DNA of 8,732 bases, from positions 1 through 8,732 of the forward strand of contig JAIVHQ010000318.1 in the NCBI GenBank assembly GCA_020200995.1. Reading direction: 5' to 3'. Position numbers and translations under genes: made by a program. Positions 1 to 5,261 of this stretch are shown piece by piece. The notes beneath the pieces are model-generated. The model ran no database searches. It was not told where the DNA came from and was given only the letters and a program-made list of their open reading frames with translations. This stretch comes from Flavobacteriales bacterium. Its GTDB lineage: Bacteria > Bacteroidota > Bacteroidia > Flavobacteriales_D > Cryomorphaceae. Position 1 is the stretch's first letter; every line of letters begins with the position of its first letter.

Positions 1-165
1 GTCGAAGAGGGTGTCGTCGCTGTACAGCATTTGCCGAAAGGCGCGCCCGTAGTGGGTTACCTCCACCCCGAAAAATTCAAAACCCTCCATGCGCGGAAAC
101 ACCTGCCGCTGCAGGAGGGTGCTCGCAGCGCGCGGCATCCCGACGTGTATGAGGGTTTTCGGCAC
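1..165 (-). CDS. Sulfotransferase family protein, N-terminal fragment (partial, runs off the left edge)
   Basis: The minus strand reads 55 codons from a GTG at 165-163 to the window edge without a stop. The N-terminus KTLIHVGMPRAASTLLQ has the layout of a sulfotransferase: a first beta strand, then the PAPS-binding 5'-phosphosulfate loop (P-R/K-x-x-S/T-T, here PRAAST at about residues 11-16), then a helix. Family members transfer sulfate from PAPS to a carbohydrate or similar acceptor, which fits a polysaccharide locus. GTG is chosen because the strand before the loop needs these residues and an in-frame TAG lies at 177-175; the first ATG (138-136) would delete that strand. A TAGCTTTG promoter box ends four bases upstream of GTG. 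Only the nucleotide-loop region is visible, so the substrate and family branch are unknown. The family call is fairly confident, the start less so. Confidence 0.68.
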   Translation of the reverse strand, partial: MPKTLIHVGMPRAASTLLQRQVFPRMEGFEFFGVEVTHYGRAFRQMLYSDDTLFD

Positions 166-169
166 GGAG

Positions 170-177
170 CAAAGCTA
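170..177 (-). promoter_or_regulatory. Bacteroidota-type -7 promoter box for the leftward sulfotransferase gene
   Basis: Read on the minus strand this is TAGCTTTG, an exact match to the TAnnTTTG consensus. Only four bases (CTCC) separate it from the GTG start, so the transcript would be leaderless or nearly so. I see no clear TTTG -33 element at the expected spacing. Confidence 0.5.
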
Positions 178-269
178 CGTAAACCTGAGTTCGATTGTTC
201 TTCAGGATTCAGAGCGTCTCAATTTAAATGGTTTATGCGGAACCGGAGTGAGTCGATGAAGTAAATAGA

Positions 270-281
270 GTCTGTCAATAA
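270..281 (+). repeat. Extra partial copy of the element's terminal repeat
   Basis: GTCTGTCAATAA is identical to the complement of 486-475, inside the right terminal repeat. It lies just outside the left terminus at 287. This may mean nested insertion, a shifted end, or a staggered element boundary. Confidence 0.5.
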
Positions 282-286
282 TCTCA

Positions 287-488
287 AGTGTCTGAACAAT
301 AAAGTTCATTTGCAAGTCTCCTGACCAAGCCGAAGGCAGGGGCGCGCGCAGAACCGACCGAAGGGAGCTCATGAAAACCGCTGAAAGCTTACAATGATTG
401 AGTAATTGAAAAACAAGGAGTCCCGCCGCGGCGGGATGACTGACCTAAGAAAGTGCAACGCCGAAAATGGACTTTATTGACAGACACT
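287..488. mobile_element. ~202-bp element with terminal inverted repeats (MITE or decayed IS remnant)
   Basis: The left end at 287-311 reads AGTGTCTG, then AA, then CAATAAAGTTCATTT. The complement of the right end (488-464) reads AGTGTCTG, then T, then CAATAAAGTCCATTTT. After one single-base gap the ends agree at about 22 of 25 positions. The interior has no credible coding sequence, so this looks like a non-autonomous element or an IS reduced to its ends. It contains a perfect 16-bp palindrome at 421-436. A further exact copy of part of the end (GTCTGTCAATAA) lies just outside at 270-281. No target-site duplication is obvious. The element fills most of the 166-532 gap between divergent genes, and its right end lies ten bases from the likely -33 region of the rightward promoter. 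I do not recognise the IS family. Confidence 0.55.
421..436. repeat. Perfect 16-bp GC palindrome (REP-like hairpin)
   Basis: TCCCGCCGCGGCGGGA is its own reverse complement and is followed by TGAC. It resembles the GC-rich hairpins of dispersed intergenic repeats. It has no T-tract, so it is not an obvious intrinsic terminator. Confidence 0.5.
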
Positions 489-497
489 AAAACCCGA

Positions 498-528
498 TTT
501 TCCCGTCTCAATTCATCCCTTATCTTTG
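498..528 (+). promoter_or_regulatory. Bacteroidota-type promoter for the 533-2388 operon
   Basis: TATCTTTG at 521-528 is an exact TAnnTTTG -7 box. TTTT at 498-501, one mismatch from the -33 element TTTG, lies 19 bases upstream, which is the expected spacing. The box ends four bases before the ATG at 533, predicting a transcript start at or next to the start codon. Confidence 0.6.
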
Positions 529-532
529 ATGG

Positions 533-1249
533 ATGCAGGAAGCCACCCTTTGCCTTACCGGTACCGTGAATGTGCACGCCGACCACACGGTGCGCACCTC
601 GCCTGCCGAGCGGCTCGCCGATTACAAGGGGGCCATTCGCTTCTACCTCGACCACACCGACCTGCCCCTTATTTTTGCCGAAAACTCCGATTACGACTTC
701 GCGGGAGATCCCGATTTCGAGGTGTTTTCCGCTTCCGATCGCTTCACCCTTTTTCGCAGTCCGCACCACCCCGATACATCCAGAGGGAAGGGCTTTCAGG
801 AGTTTCACATGCTTGACCGCGTGGTGAATGAGGCCCTCAAAACGCCGCTCATGGTGAAGGTGACGGGGCGGTACATCGTGCGAAACATCGCATCGTTGCT
901 GCCCGGGCTCACTGCCCCACTCAACATCGACATCCACCGAAAAATGCAGGTGGCGCTGTCCGGCTTTTTTGCCGTGGAAGGTGCCGTGTACCGCAGGTAT
1001 TTCGAAGGTTGCTACGCCGATGCCGACGATGCCGCGGGCCGGTACATCGAGCATGTGCTCTACCGCGTTATAGCCGACACCCCTTTGCGGAAAATGACGG
1101 CCCTGCTCCCCGAAAATCCGATTTTCGAAGGCGTGTCGGGCAGTTACGGCGGCTCGCTGCAGCGAAATAAGTACAAAATGATGCTGCGGAGTGCCGAGCG
1201 CAGCCTGAACAGGAGCCTCGGGATTTCACGTTTTCTGATCGAGTACTGA
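533..1249 (+). CDS. Putative glycosyltransferase-like protein of a polysaccharide locus
   Basis: A 238-residue soluble protein with no signal peptide or membrane segment. The N-terminus (LCLTGTV, residues 6-12) looks like the first strand of a nucleotide-sugar-binding fold. It is followed by an R-x-x-x-Y helix region, LIFAENSDYDF (about 46-56), a RGKGFQEFHMLD segment (about 84-95) and KVTGRYIVRN (about 109-118). I recall this pattern (TGT, ENS, GKG-E, K-TGR) from uncharacterised proteins in LPS and O-antigen clusters, where a GT-A-like role is suspected; I cannot place it in a named CAZy family. An in-frame TGA at 527-529 excludes an upstream start, so ATG 533 is the earliest possible. The stop shares one base with the next start (TGATG), implying translational coupling to the following GT4 gene and probably work on the same glycan. 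Coding is confident; the function is inferred. Confidence 0.72.
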   Translation: MQEATLCLTGTVNVHADHTVRTSPAERLADYKGAIRFYLDHTDLPLIFAENSDYDFAGDPDFEVFSASDRFTLFRSPHHPDTSRGKGFQEFHMLDRVVNEALKTPLMVKVTGRYIVRNIASLLPGLTAPLNIDIHRKMQVALSGFFAVEGAVYRRYFEGCYADADDAAGRYIEHVLYRVIADTPLRKMTALLPENPIFEGVSGSYGGSLQRNKYKMMLRSAERSLNRSLGISRFLIEY

Positions 1250-2388
1250 TGCGCTGGGTCACCTACTTCCCCGAGATTCACAACGTGCACCTCACCAAAG
1301 ATGTGGGCTTGCTGCCCTACCACATGGGCCTGCTGCCGGGGGTGGAGGCATCGCTGGTCGGTCGCTTTTCGGAACCCGAATACCCCGCCCTCGACACCGA
1401 AGTGCGGGGCCTGCACACCGTGCACCTCGAGTTTAAGGGCAATGCCGCTTTTCTCGACCGCGCTTTCACGGACTACCTCAAGGAGCATGCAGGGCAGATC
1501 GACATCCTGCAGCTCTACCACCTGAGCCGCCATACCTTAATCTACGGATTGTACTACAAGCGATTCAACCCCAACGGCAAGCTCTACCTCAAACTGGACG
1601 GGTACAACGACCATTTTCGCTCGCGAAAGCGCTATGCCCGCGGCGTGGTCAAGAATGCCCTGCTCAAAGCCACCGAGCGGCGCTTCATGCGGGCGGTAGA
1701 CCTGGTGAGCATCGAAAACACAGAAGGGGTGGACATCGTGGCCGGAACCTACCCGATGCTCGGCGAAAAGCTTTTTTACCTGCCAAACGGAGCCAATGAC
1801 TTCTACATCGATCGCTGCGTGGAGCAGCCGGCGCCAAAGGAAAAGGTGATGATGTCGGTGGGCCGGCCGGGCAGCCCCGAGAAGAATTACGAATTGCTCA
1901 TCGCCGCCCTGCCCTTCCTTCGGCTCGACGGTTGGAGGATCGAGGTGGTGGGGCCCTGCACGCCCGAATTTTCGGAAAAATGGCGGGAGGCGCAAACAAA
2001 GTTTCCCGAGCAGACCGCGGGGATTACCTTCGTTGGAGAAATCACAGACCGCAAGCTGCTCTATGAGAAATACGCGCGCTCGTCGGTGTTTTTTCTGCCC
2101 TCGCGGTTCGAGTCGTTCGGAATCTCCTATGCCGAAGCCCTGTATACGGGCAATGTGCTGGTGGGGCACAAGGGGATGTACGCTTATGACGACCTTTCGG
2201 GAAAAGGTGAGTTCGGAACGTACTACCCGGACAATGACCCGGCGGGTTTTGCAGAAGCGCTCAATGAGGCGGTGCTGCTTTCGCAAAAAGAAGGCATTGT
2301 AGCTGACGCGCACGCATGCGGCCGAAGTAATTTTGCCTGGAGCGGGATTGTGGAGCGGTTGGTGCAGATTATCCAAACGCGAGGCTGA
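1249..2388 (+). CDS. Glycosyltransferase family 4 (GT-B fold)
   Basis: A 379-residue cytosolic GT4 protein, which would transfer a sugar from a nucleotide-sugar donor to a growing polysaccharide or lipid-linked oligosaccharide. The N-terminal half (about 1-190) is the acceptor domain and includes YLKLDGYND (113-121) and the linker motif LPNGAN (178-183). The C-terminal donor domain begins with MSVGRPGSPEKNYELL (202-217), the usual first strand and phosphate-loop region. It contains the EX7E motif, with Glu288 and Glu296 in ESFGISYAE, which holds the donor sugar nucleotide. The C-terminus NFAWSGIVERL matches the closing helix typical of GT4 enzymes. Length is normal and nothing looks broken. 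The start overlaps the preceding stop by one base, so the pair is co-translated. Donor and acceptor specificity cannot be read from sequence. Confidence 0.88.
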   Translation: MRWVTYFPEIHNVHLTKDVGLLPYHMGLLPGVEASLVGRFSEPEYPALDTEVRGLHTVHLEFKGNAAFLDRAFTDYLKEHAGQIDILQLYHLSRHTLIYGLYYKRFNPNGKLYLKLDGYNDHFRSRKRYARGVVKNALLKATERRFMRAVDLVSIENTEGVDIVAGTYPMLGEKLFYLPNGANDFYIDRCVEQPAPKEKVMMSVGRPGSPEKNYELLIAALPFLRLDGWRIEVVGPCTPEFSEKWREAQTKFPEQTAGITFVGEITDRKLLYEKYARSSVFFLPSRFESFGISYAEALYTGNVLVGHKGMYAYDDLSGKGEFGTYYPDNDPAGFAEALNEAVLLSQKEGIVADAHACGRSNFAWSGIVERLVQIIQTRG

Positions 2389-2605
2389 ACCTGCTACTCA
2401 CGGCTTCGCCATGGGCTAATGTCATGTCACCCACCTCGACTCCGCTCGGTGCGGCGACTACGCGGTTCTACGCCAATTATCATAAGGCCACAGTTATCTG
2501 TGCTCGATGTTCGGTTTGAAAACCGGGCTAACTTGATAAATGAAGTTTTTGTAAATTTCCGGTACGACTGATTTGGAATTAGAAGTCCTCAAGACGGAAT
2601 CGACC

Positions 2606-2767
2606 ATGAAAGCAAATAACAAAGAAAAAGACTTCGATGCGGTGAAAATGATGCGTGACATACGCAAAGAAATCCACGTTGAAACCGAAAACATGTCTTA
2701 CGAAGAATTGAGGGCGTATATCGACGCTCAATTGGCGCAAAAATCTCGATTGATCGGACAACAATAA
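2606..2767 (+). CDS. Small charged protein, antitoxin-like (orphan)
   Basis: A 53-residue protein starting at ATG 2606. A TTG at 2573 would add 11 residues, but the ATG gives the more natural N-terminus. The sequence is rich in Lys, Glu and Asp: KDFDAVKMMRDIRKEI (8-23), then METENMSYEELRAYI-like helical sequence. It resembles short proteins with a FDAVKMMR-type segment that I associate, from memory, with the antitoxin half of small toxin-antitoxin pairs; I cannot name the family with certainty. No toxin gene follows; what follows is a decayed glycosyltransferase tail. The coding region is visibly more AT-rich than its polysaccharide-gene neighbours, which suggests separate ancestry. Bases 2389-2605 upstream contain no other gene. 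No strong promoter is visible; TAAATTTC at 2552-2559 is one mismatch from the -7 consensus but has no well-spaced -33. Confidence 0.5.
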   Translation: MKANNKEKDFDAVKMMRDIRKEIHVETENMSYEELRAYIDAQLAQKSRLIGQQ

Positions 2768-2782
2768 GTTGCTGTTCGCGGC

Positions 2783-2949
2783 GTGCTCTGTTTTGATCCG
2801 GGTCAATGATTGAGCCGAAAAATTTGAAAGCAATCCGTTCGCAGTTCAGAAAAGCGCTGAGTTTTGCCGCAGCAGGACGGAGTGTCGCCCGCACCCAATT
2901 CGCATGGAGCACCATCATCGAGCGCCTTTCCGACAGGTTGAAGCACTGA
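2783..2949 (+). pseudogene. Glycosyltransferase (GT4-like) C-terminal remnant
   Basis: From ATG 2806 to TGA 2947-2949 one frame reads EPKNLKAIRSQFRKAL, then AAAGRSVARTQFAWSTIIERL and a short tail. This matches the last helices of GT4 enzymes. Its TQFAWSTIIERL parallels NFAWSGIVERL at the end of the intact GT4 at 1249-2388. Just upstream in another frame, 2783-2806 reads VLCFDPGQ, which looks like the donor-domain strand and loop that normally precede this helix; a small indel near 2804-2809 would join them. No GT sequence is visible further upstream, where the antitoxin-like ORF sits. I read this as the 3' scar of a lost glycosyltransferase. It is not a recent copy of the neighbouring GT, because the two DNA sequences differ throughout. 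It could alternatively be expressed as a 47-residue peptide, but that seems unlikely. Confidence 0.52.
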
Positions 2950-2983
2950 ATATTCCGCCCGACCCGGGCAGGGCGAAATTCTT

Positions 2984-2991
2984 TAGCTTTG
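2984..2991 (+). promoter_or_regulatory. Bacteroidota-type -7 promoter box for the acyltransferase-methyltransferase pair
   Basis: TAGCTTTG is an exact TAnnTTTG match and is followed by CCG. It lies 23 bases before ATG 3015 and helps choose that start over the upstream in-frame ATG at 2904, which would lie ahead of the promoter. No good -33 TTTG is visible at 19-21 bases upstream. Confidence 0.5.
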
Positions 2992-3014
2992 CCGTCCCTT
3001 TGAACCCGCCGCCG

Positions 3015-3575
3015 ATGACTCGATTTTACGAATACCTCAACGCCGTTCGCTACCATGTGAACGGATTCAGGCTGAGGCTCTATCTCAGGTCTACGGGGTG
3101 CAAGGTCGGCAAGGGCTTGAAGTGCCTCAGGTTCCCGATTTTCAGGGATGTTCCGCGGGGCAATATCCGCATCGGCGACCACGTGGCCTTCGGCAGGGGC
3201 GTGGTGTTTGAAATCACGCGCACCGGCAGCCTCGAAGTGGGCAATGAGGTAACGATAGGAGATAACGTGCGTTTGAGTTCGGCGGGAAATATTCGCATTG
3301 GTGACCTTGCGGGTATCGCAGAGAACATCAGCTTTCGCGGCAGTTTTCACCTTTTGTCAAAAGACCTGCCCTTTAAGCAGCAAGGCAATCGCTCGGCCGA
3401 TATTTCCGTTGGGCGCGATGCACTGATCGGAGCGGGCAGTGTGGTATTGCTCGGCGCCACCGTCCCCGATGGGGCCATCGTCGGCGCACTTTCGCTTGTC
3501 ACAAGGCACGACAATCTCCATTCCTATGGTATATTTGGCGGCTCGCCGCTCAAACACATCAGCGACCGCCCATGA
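3015..3575 (+). CDS. Left-handed beta-helix acyltransferase (hexapeptide repeat family)
   Basis: A 186-residue protein of the LbH acyltransferase family, which uses acetyl-CoA or a related thioester to acylate sugars. A short N-terminal helical region (1-25) is followed by irregular hexapeptide turns: IRIGDHVAFG (51-60), LEVGNEVTIGDNV (73-85), IRIGDLAGIAENI (93-105), then ISVGRDALIGAGSVVLLGATV (130-150). The FH at 111-112 in the extended loop is a candidate for the catalytic histidine. The C-terminus ends in GGSPLKHI, a variant of the usual G-x-P-A-K-x-I closing motif. The frame is open from 2904, but the -7 box at 2984 and the family-like start MTRFYEYL favour ATG 3015. The stop overlaps the next start (ATGA). 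Its likely role is O-acetylation of a glycan residue or of a nucleotide-sugar precursor; the substrate is unknown. Confidence 0.83.
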   Translation: MTRFYEYLNAVRYHVNGFRLRLYLRSTGCKVGKGLKCLRFPIFRDVPRGNIRIGDHVAFGRGVVFEITRTGSLEVGNEVTIGDNVRLSSAGNIRIGDLAGIAENISFRGSFHLLSKDLPFKQQGNRSADISVGRDALIGAGSVVLLGATVPDGAIVGALSLVTRHDNLHSYGIFGGSPLKHISDRP

Positions 3576-4297
3576 ATACCGACGAAGTAAAGGCGTTCTT
3601 CGAAAAGACGAACCGCTACCTGACGTATAATTACAACCTGCGCATCAGGGCGGAGACGACGGGCAGCTTTATCGGCGACCAACGCTTTGAACAGGTGCTC
3701 GATATGCCCTGCGGTACAGGCGATATTTCCGCACCGTTTATCGCGCAGTTTGACCACCTTACGCTTATGGACTTTTCGGAAAACATGATCGCCACGGCGC
3801 GCTCCCGATTTTCCGAAAAGGACAGCGAAAAGCTGCAGTTTATCCAAGGCGACTTCTACGTCCACGATTTTGGCGAAAGCCGCTACGACCTCGTGCTCAA
3901 TATCGGCATCCTGGCACACATCCGCGACCCGTGGACTTTTCTGGAGCAGAGCATGGCCCTGGTGAAGCCCGGCGGCACCTTCATTTTGCAGAGCACCGAC
4001 AGCCGACACTGGTTTGCCAAGCTCATCTTCGCCTATTTGGCGCTGCGGCGCATGGCGGGCATCGACAAGTACGCGCTCAACAAAATTCCCGAAAGGGAGC
4101 TGCTGCAAAAAGTGGAGGAGGGCGGTTTTGAACTCATTCGGTGTTTCCGCTACAACCAGAGTTTTTTGGGTTTTTCACGCCTTTTTAGCAATGAGTTGAA
4201 GTACAAACTCACCCGCCGTTATTTCGGTGATGCTGAGCGGCCTTTGCGGCAAAAAAGCGGGAGTGATGTGACTTATTTGTTCCGGAGGGAGGGGTGA
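3572..4297 (+). CDS. Class I SAM-dependent methyltransferase
   Basis: A 241-residue cytosolic methyltransferase. Motif I is VLDMPCGTGDIS (42-53), the SAM-binding glycine loop; the acidic end of strand two lies in LTLMDFSENMI (63-73). FIQGDF (90-95) gives the adenine-contact region, LNIGILAHIRDP (109-120) resembles motif IV and the following helix, and VKPGGTFILQSTD (131-143) is the usual post-motif strand. The C-terminal ~90 residues (150-241) are basic and probably select the substrate. The start overlaps the acyltransferase stop by four bases (ATGA), so the two enzymes are co-translated and probably modify the same glycan or sugar precursor, for instance by O- or N-methylation. It could also act on a lipid or small molecule; family membership alone does not decide. 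The gene is intact and of ordinary length. Confidence 0.84.
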   Translation: MNTDEVKAFFEKTNRYLTYNYNLRIRAETTGSFIGDQRFEQVLDMPCGTGDISAPFIAQFDHLTLMDFSENMIATARSRFSEKDSEKLQFIQGDFYVHDFGESRYDLVLNIGILAHIRDPWTFLEQSMALVKPGGTFILQSTDSRHWFAKLIFAYLALRRMAGIDKYALNKIPERELLQKVEEGGFELIRCFRYNQSFLGFSRLFSNELKYKLTRRYFGDAERPLRQKSGSDVTYLFRREG

Positions 4298-4339
4298 GAG
4301 CTTACGCGAAAGCGGATTTGCTCGCCTCCGGCTTTTTTT
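4282..4339 (+). terminator. Probable intrinsic terminator overlapping the methyltransferase 3' end
   Basis: CCGGAGG at 4282-4288, inside the last codons of the methyltransferase gene, pairs with CCTCCGG at 4325-4331. A nested GAGC/GCTC stem (4298-4301 with 4320-4323) lies inside it. The second arm is followed at once by C and seven T residues. The loop is long, but stem plus T-tract at the operon end fit termination. Confidence 0.5.
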
Positions 4340-4746
4340 GAAACGAAGATCCGGATCAATTTGGGCGCCGACCTTAAAAAACCCATGTGCTGACCTTAAG
4401 GCTCGCTCGCCCGGTTGAGGTTACTCATTCCTTTTTTCATTTTAACAGGTATTTGTGAGGCCCTTCCGTGTGGACTAACTTCGGGGTTCTTCACGACCCG
4501 ACAAACCAATGTGCCGGCAAGAAAACTTTGAAAAAAGGGTGCGATGGTTGCAAGGCTTGTGCAAGCCGGGCTGAGATCCTTCGCTGCACTACCAATGACA
4601 GGTTTTTTAAATTGCACTTAATGAGTATATTAAATTCCGGCGAATGAATGTGCCGCGCAGTCGCTCCGTTTTCGCCTTCACCAATTGAAGTGGCCATATG
4701 GAAATTGATTTCGGTTGACTAAAACCATGAACTGAGAAATACCCGC

Positions 4747-4820
4747 GTGGGCGAATGCCCACAACTACCTTACTTCAATTTGACATACTACTGCTATTTC
4801 CGCAGGGCAAATGCCCAGCG
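4747..4820. repeat. Pair of similar short hairpins (GGGC-RAAT-GCCC)
   Basis: GTGGGC-GAAT-GCCCAC (4747-4762) and CGCAGGGC-AAAT-GCCCAGCG (4801-4820) share a GGGC/GCCC core with a four-base loop. The second has one A-A mismatch in its stem. The shared core suggests two copies of one small dispersed hairpin repeat rather than chance. Confidence 0.4.
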
Positions 4821-4829
4821 GAGCATCGC

Positions 4830-4847
4830 AGGTAACTGTCATTACCT
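4830..4847. repeat. AGGTAA-N6-TTACCT inverted repeat
   Basis: An 18-bp dyad with perfect 6-bp arms and a 6-base centre. It could be a protein-binding site or more hairpin debris. It lies 172 bases before the antitoxin start, so a direct role in that promoter is not obvious. Confidence 0.35.
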
Positions 4848-4963
4848 TTCTGTAAATGCAAATTTTGGACACTCAGGATGACAAGGGCCGTAGTAGGTTG
4901 CATGGGCTTTTTGTAAGATTCATCCGCAATTGGTAGCCTCTTTCGACAATTGTTTCAAAATGC

Positions 4964-4995
4964 TTTGTAAATATTATTTTCATTTCGTATTTTTG
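4964..4995 (+). promoter_or_regulatory. Strong Bacteroidota-type promoter for the antitoxin/toxin/GT4 unit
   Basis: TTTG at 4964-4967 and TATTTTTG at 4988-4995 match the -33 and -7 consensus elements exactly, with a 20-base spacer. The transcript should start near 5000 and carry a short A-rich leader before ATG 5019. This is the best-formed promoter in the window. Confidence 0.68.
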
Positions 4996-5007
4996 ATGTG
5001 TAAATAT
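4966..5007 (+). promoter_or_regulatory. Direct repeat TGTAAATAT flanking the -7 box, candidate antitoxin operator
   Basis: TGTAAATAT occurs at 4966-4974, overlapping the -33 element, and at 4999-5007, at the predicted transcript start. The copies are 33 bases apart, about three helical turns, so both face the same side of the DNA. Ribbon-helix-helix antitoxins usually repress their own promoter by binding such short repeats. The binding itself is inferred. Confidence 0.42.
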
Positions 5008-5018
5008 GAATTAAAAAC

Positions 5019-5261
5019 ATGAAAACCTTCACCAGTTCACTGCCCGAAGATCTTCTGGCCCTGCTTGCTGAAAAGGCAGAAGCTTTCGCCATACCCAAGA
5101 ATAAGCTCATAGAGCGGGCTTTGAGGGCCTACCTCGATCAGCTCAATAAGGCCGCTTACCTCAAGTCGTACAAGCGCATGCAGCAAGATGAAGATGTGCT
5201 TATGGTGGCCGAGGAAGGCATGAACGATTACTACAAGCAGCTCGAGGATGAAGAAGGGTGA
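5019..5261 (+). CDS. Ribbon-helix-helix (CopG/MazE-type) antitoxin
   Basis: An 80-residue protein. The N-terminal FTSSLPEDLLALLAEKAE (4-21), a spacer, then KNKLIERALRAYLDQL (27-42) give the strand-helix-helix pattern of ribbon-helix-helix DNA-binding antitoxins; the conserved S-L-P and the second helix with ALRAYL are characteristic. The acidic tail (DEDVLMVAEEGMNDYYKQLEDEEG-like, about 57-80) is the expected disordered toxin-neutralising region. It overlaps the following mazF-like gene by 14 bases, the normal antitoxin-toxin arrangement. It would bind and neutralise MazF and repress its own promoter, where a direct repeat is present. The gene looks intact, but its toxin partner is truncated, so the antitoxin may now serve only as a repressor. 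It could equally be named CopG-family; no specific symbol is certain. Confidence 0.8.
   Translation: MKTFTSSLPEDLLALLAEKAEAFAIPKNKLIERALRAYLDQLNKAAYLKSYKRMQQDEDVLMVAEEGMNDYYKQLEDEEG

Larger units (their letters stand above)
4298..5018. other. Gene-free region with hairpins and repeat debris
   Basis: About 720 bases with no credible gene on either strand. Contents from left to right: the terminator; a 10-bp palindrome GATCCGGATC (4348-4357); two GACCTTAA copies (4370-4377 and 4392-4399); a GAGATCCTTCGCTGCACT block (4573-4590) followed by AATGACAGG; two similar hairpins (4747-4762 and 4801-4820); an AGGTAA/TTACCT dyad (4830-4847); a CACTCAGGATGACAAGG block (4870-4886); and an AT-rich promoter region before 5019. 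The GAGATCC and CAGGATGACA blocks resemble, from memory, dispersed intergenic repeats of this kind of genome. The stretch looks like accumulated repeat fragments between two operons. Confidence 0.6.

Noticed and set aside
31..264. Plus-strand ORF of 77 codons
   Set aside because: It overlaps the minus-strand sulfotransferase start, has no recognisable motif, and its tail reads through intergenic sequence.
526..816. Plus-strand ORF with a TTG start at 526
   Set aside because: It is in a different frame from the 533-1249 gene, which carries the conserved motifs and runs into the coupled GT4.
389..1054. Minus-strand ORF of 221 codons
   Set aside because: It is antisense to the GT-like gene; its composition is that of a shadow frame in GC-rich coding DNA and it has no family motif.
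1537..2376. Minus-strand ORF of 279 codons
   Set aside because: It is antisense to an intact GT4 with all expected motifs, and its sequence is His- and Val-rich in the manner of a shadow frame.
2904..3014. Upstream start at 2904 for the acyltransferase
   Set aside because: It would precede the -7 box at 2984 and add 37 residues unlike the family; that DNA is the glycosyltransferase remnant in another frame.
4396..4697. Two overlapping minus-strand ORFs (4396-4617 and 4491-4697)
   Set aside because: They run through repeat-like blocks, have no domain features, and no promoter or coupled neighbour.
4740..4890. CRISPR array or tRNA
   Set aside because: The repeats are two or fewer copies with irregular spacing, and no cloverleaf could be folded by eye here or elsewhere in the window.
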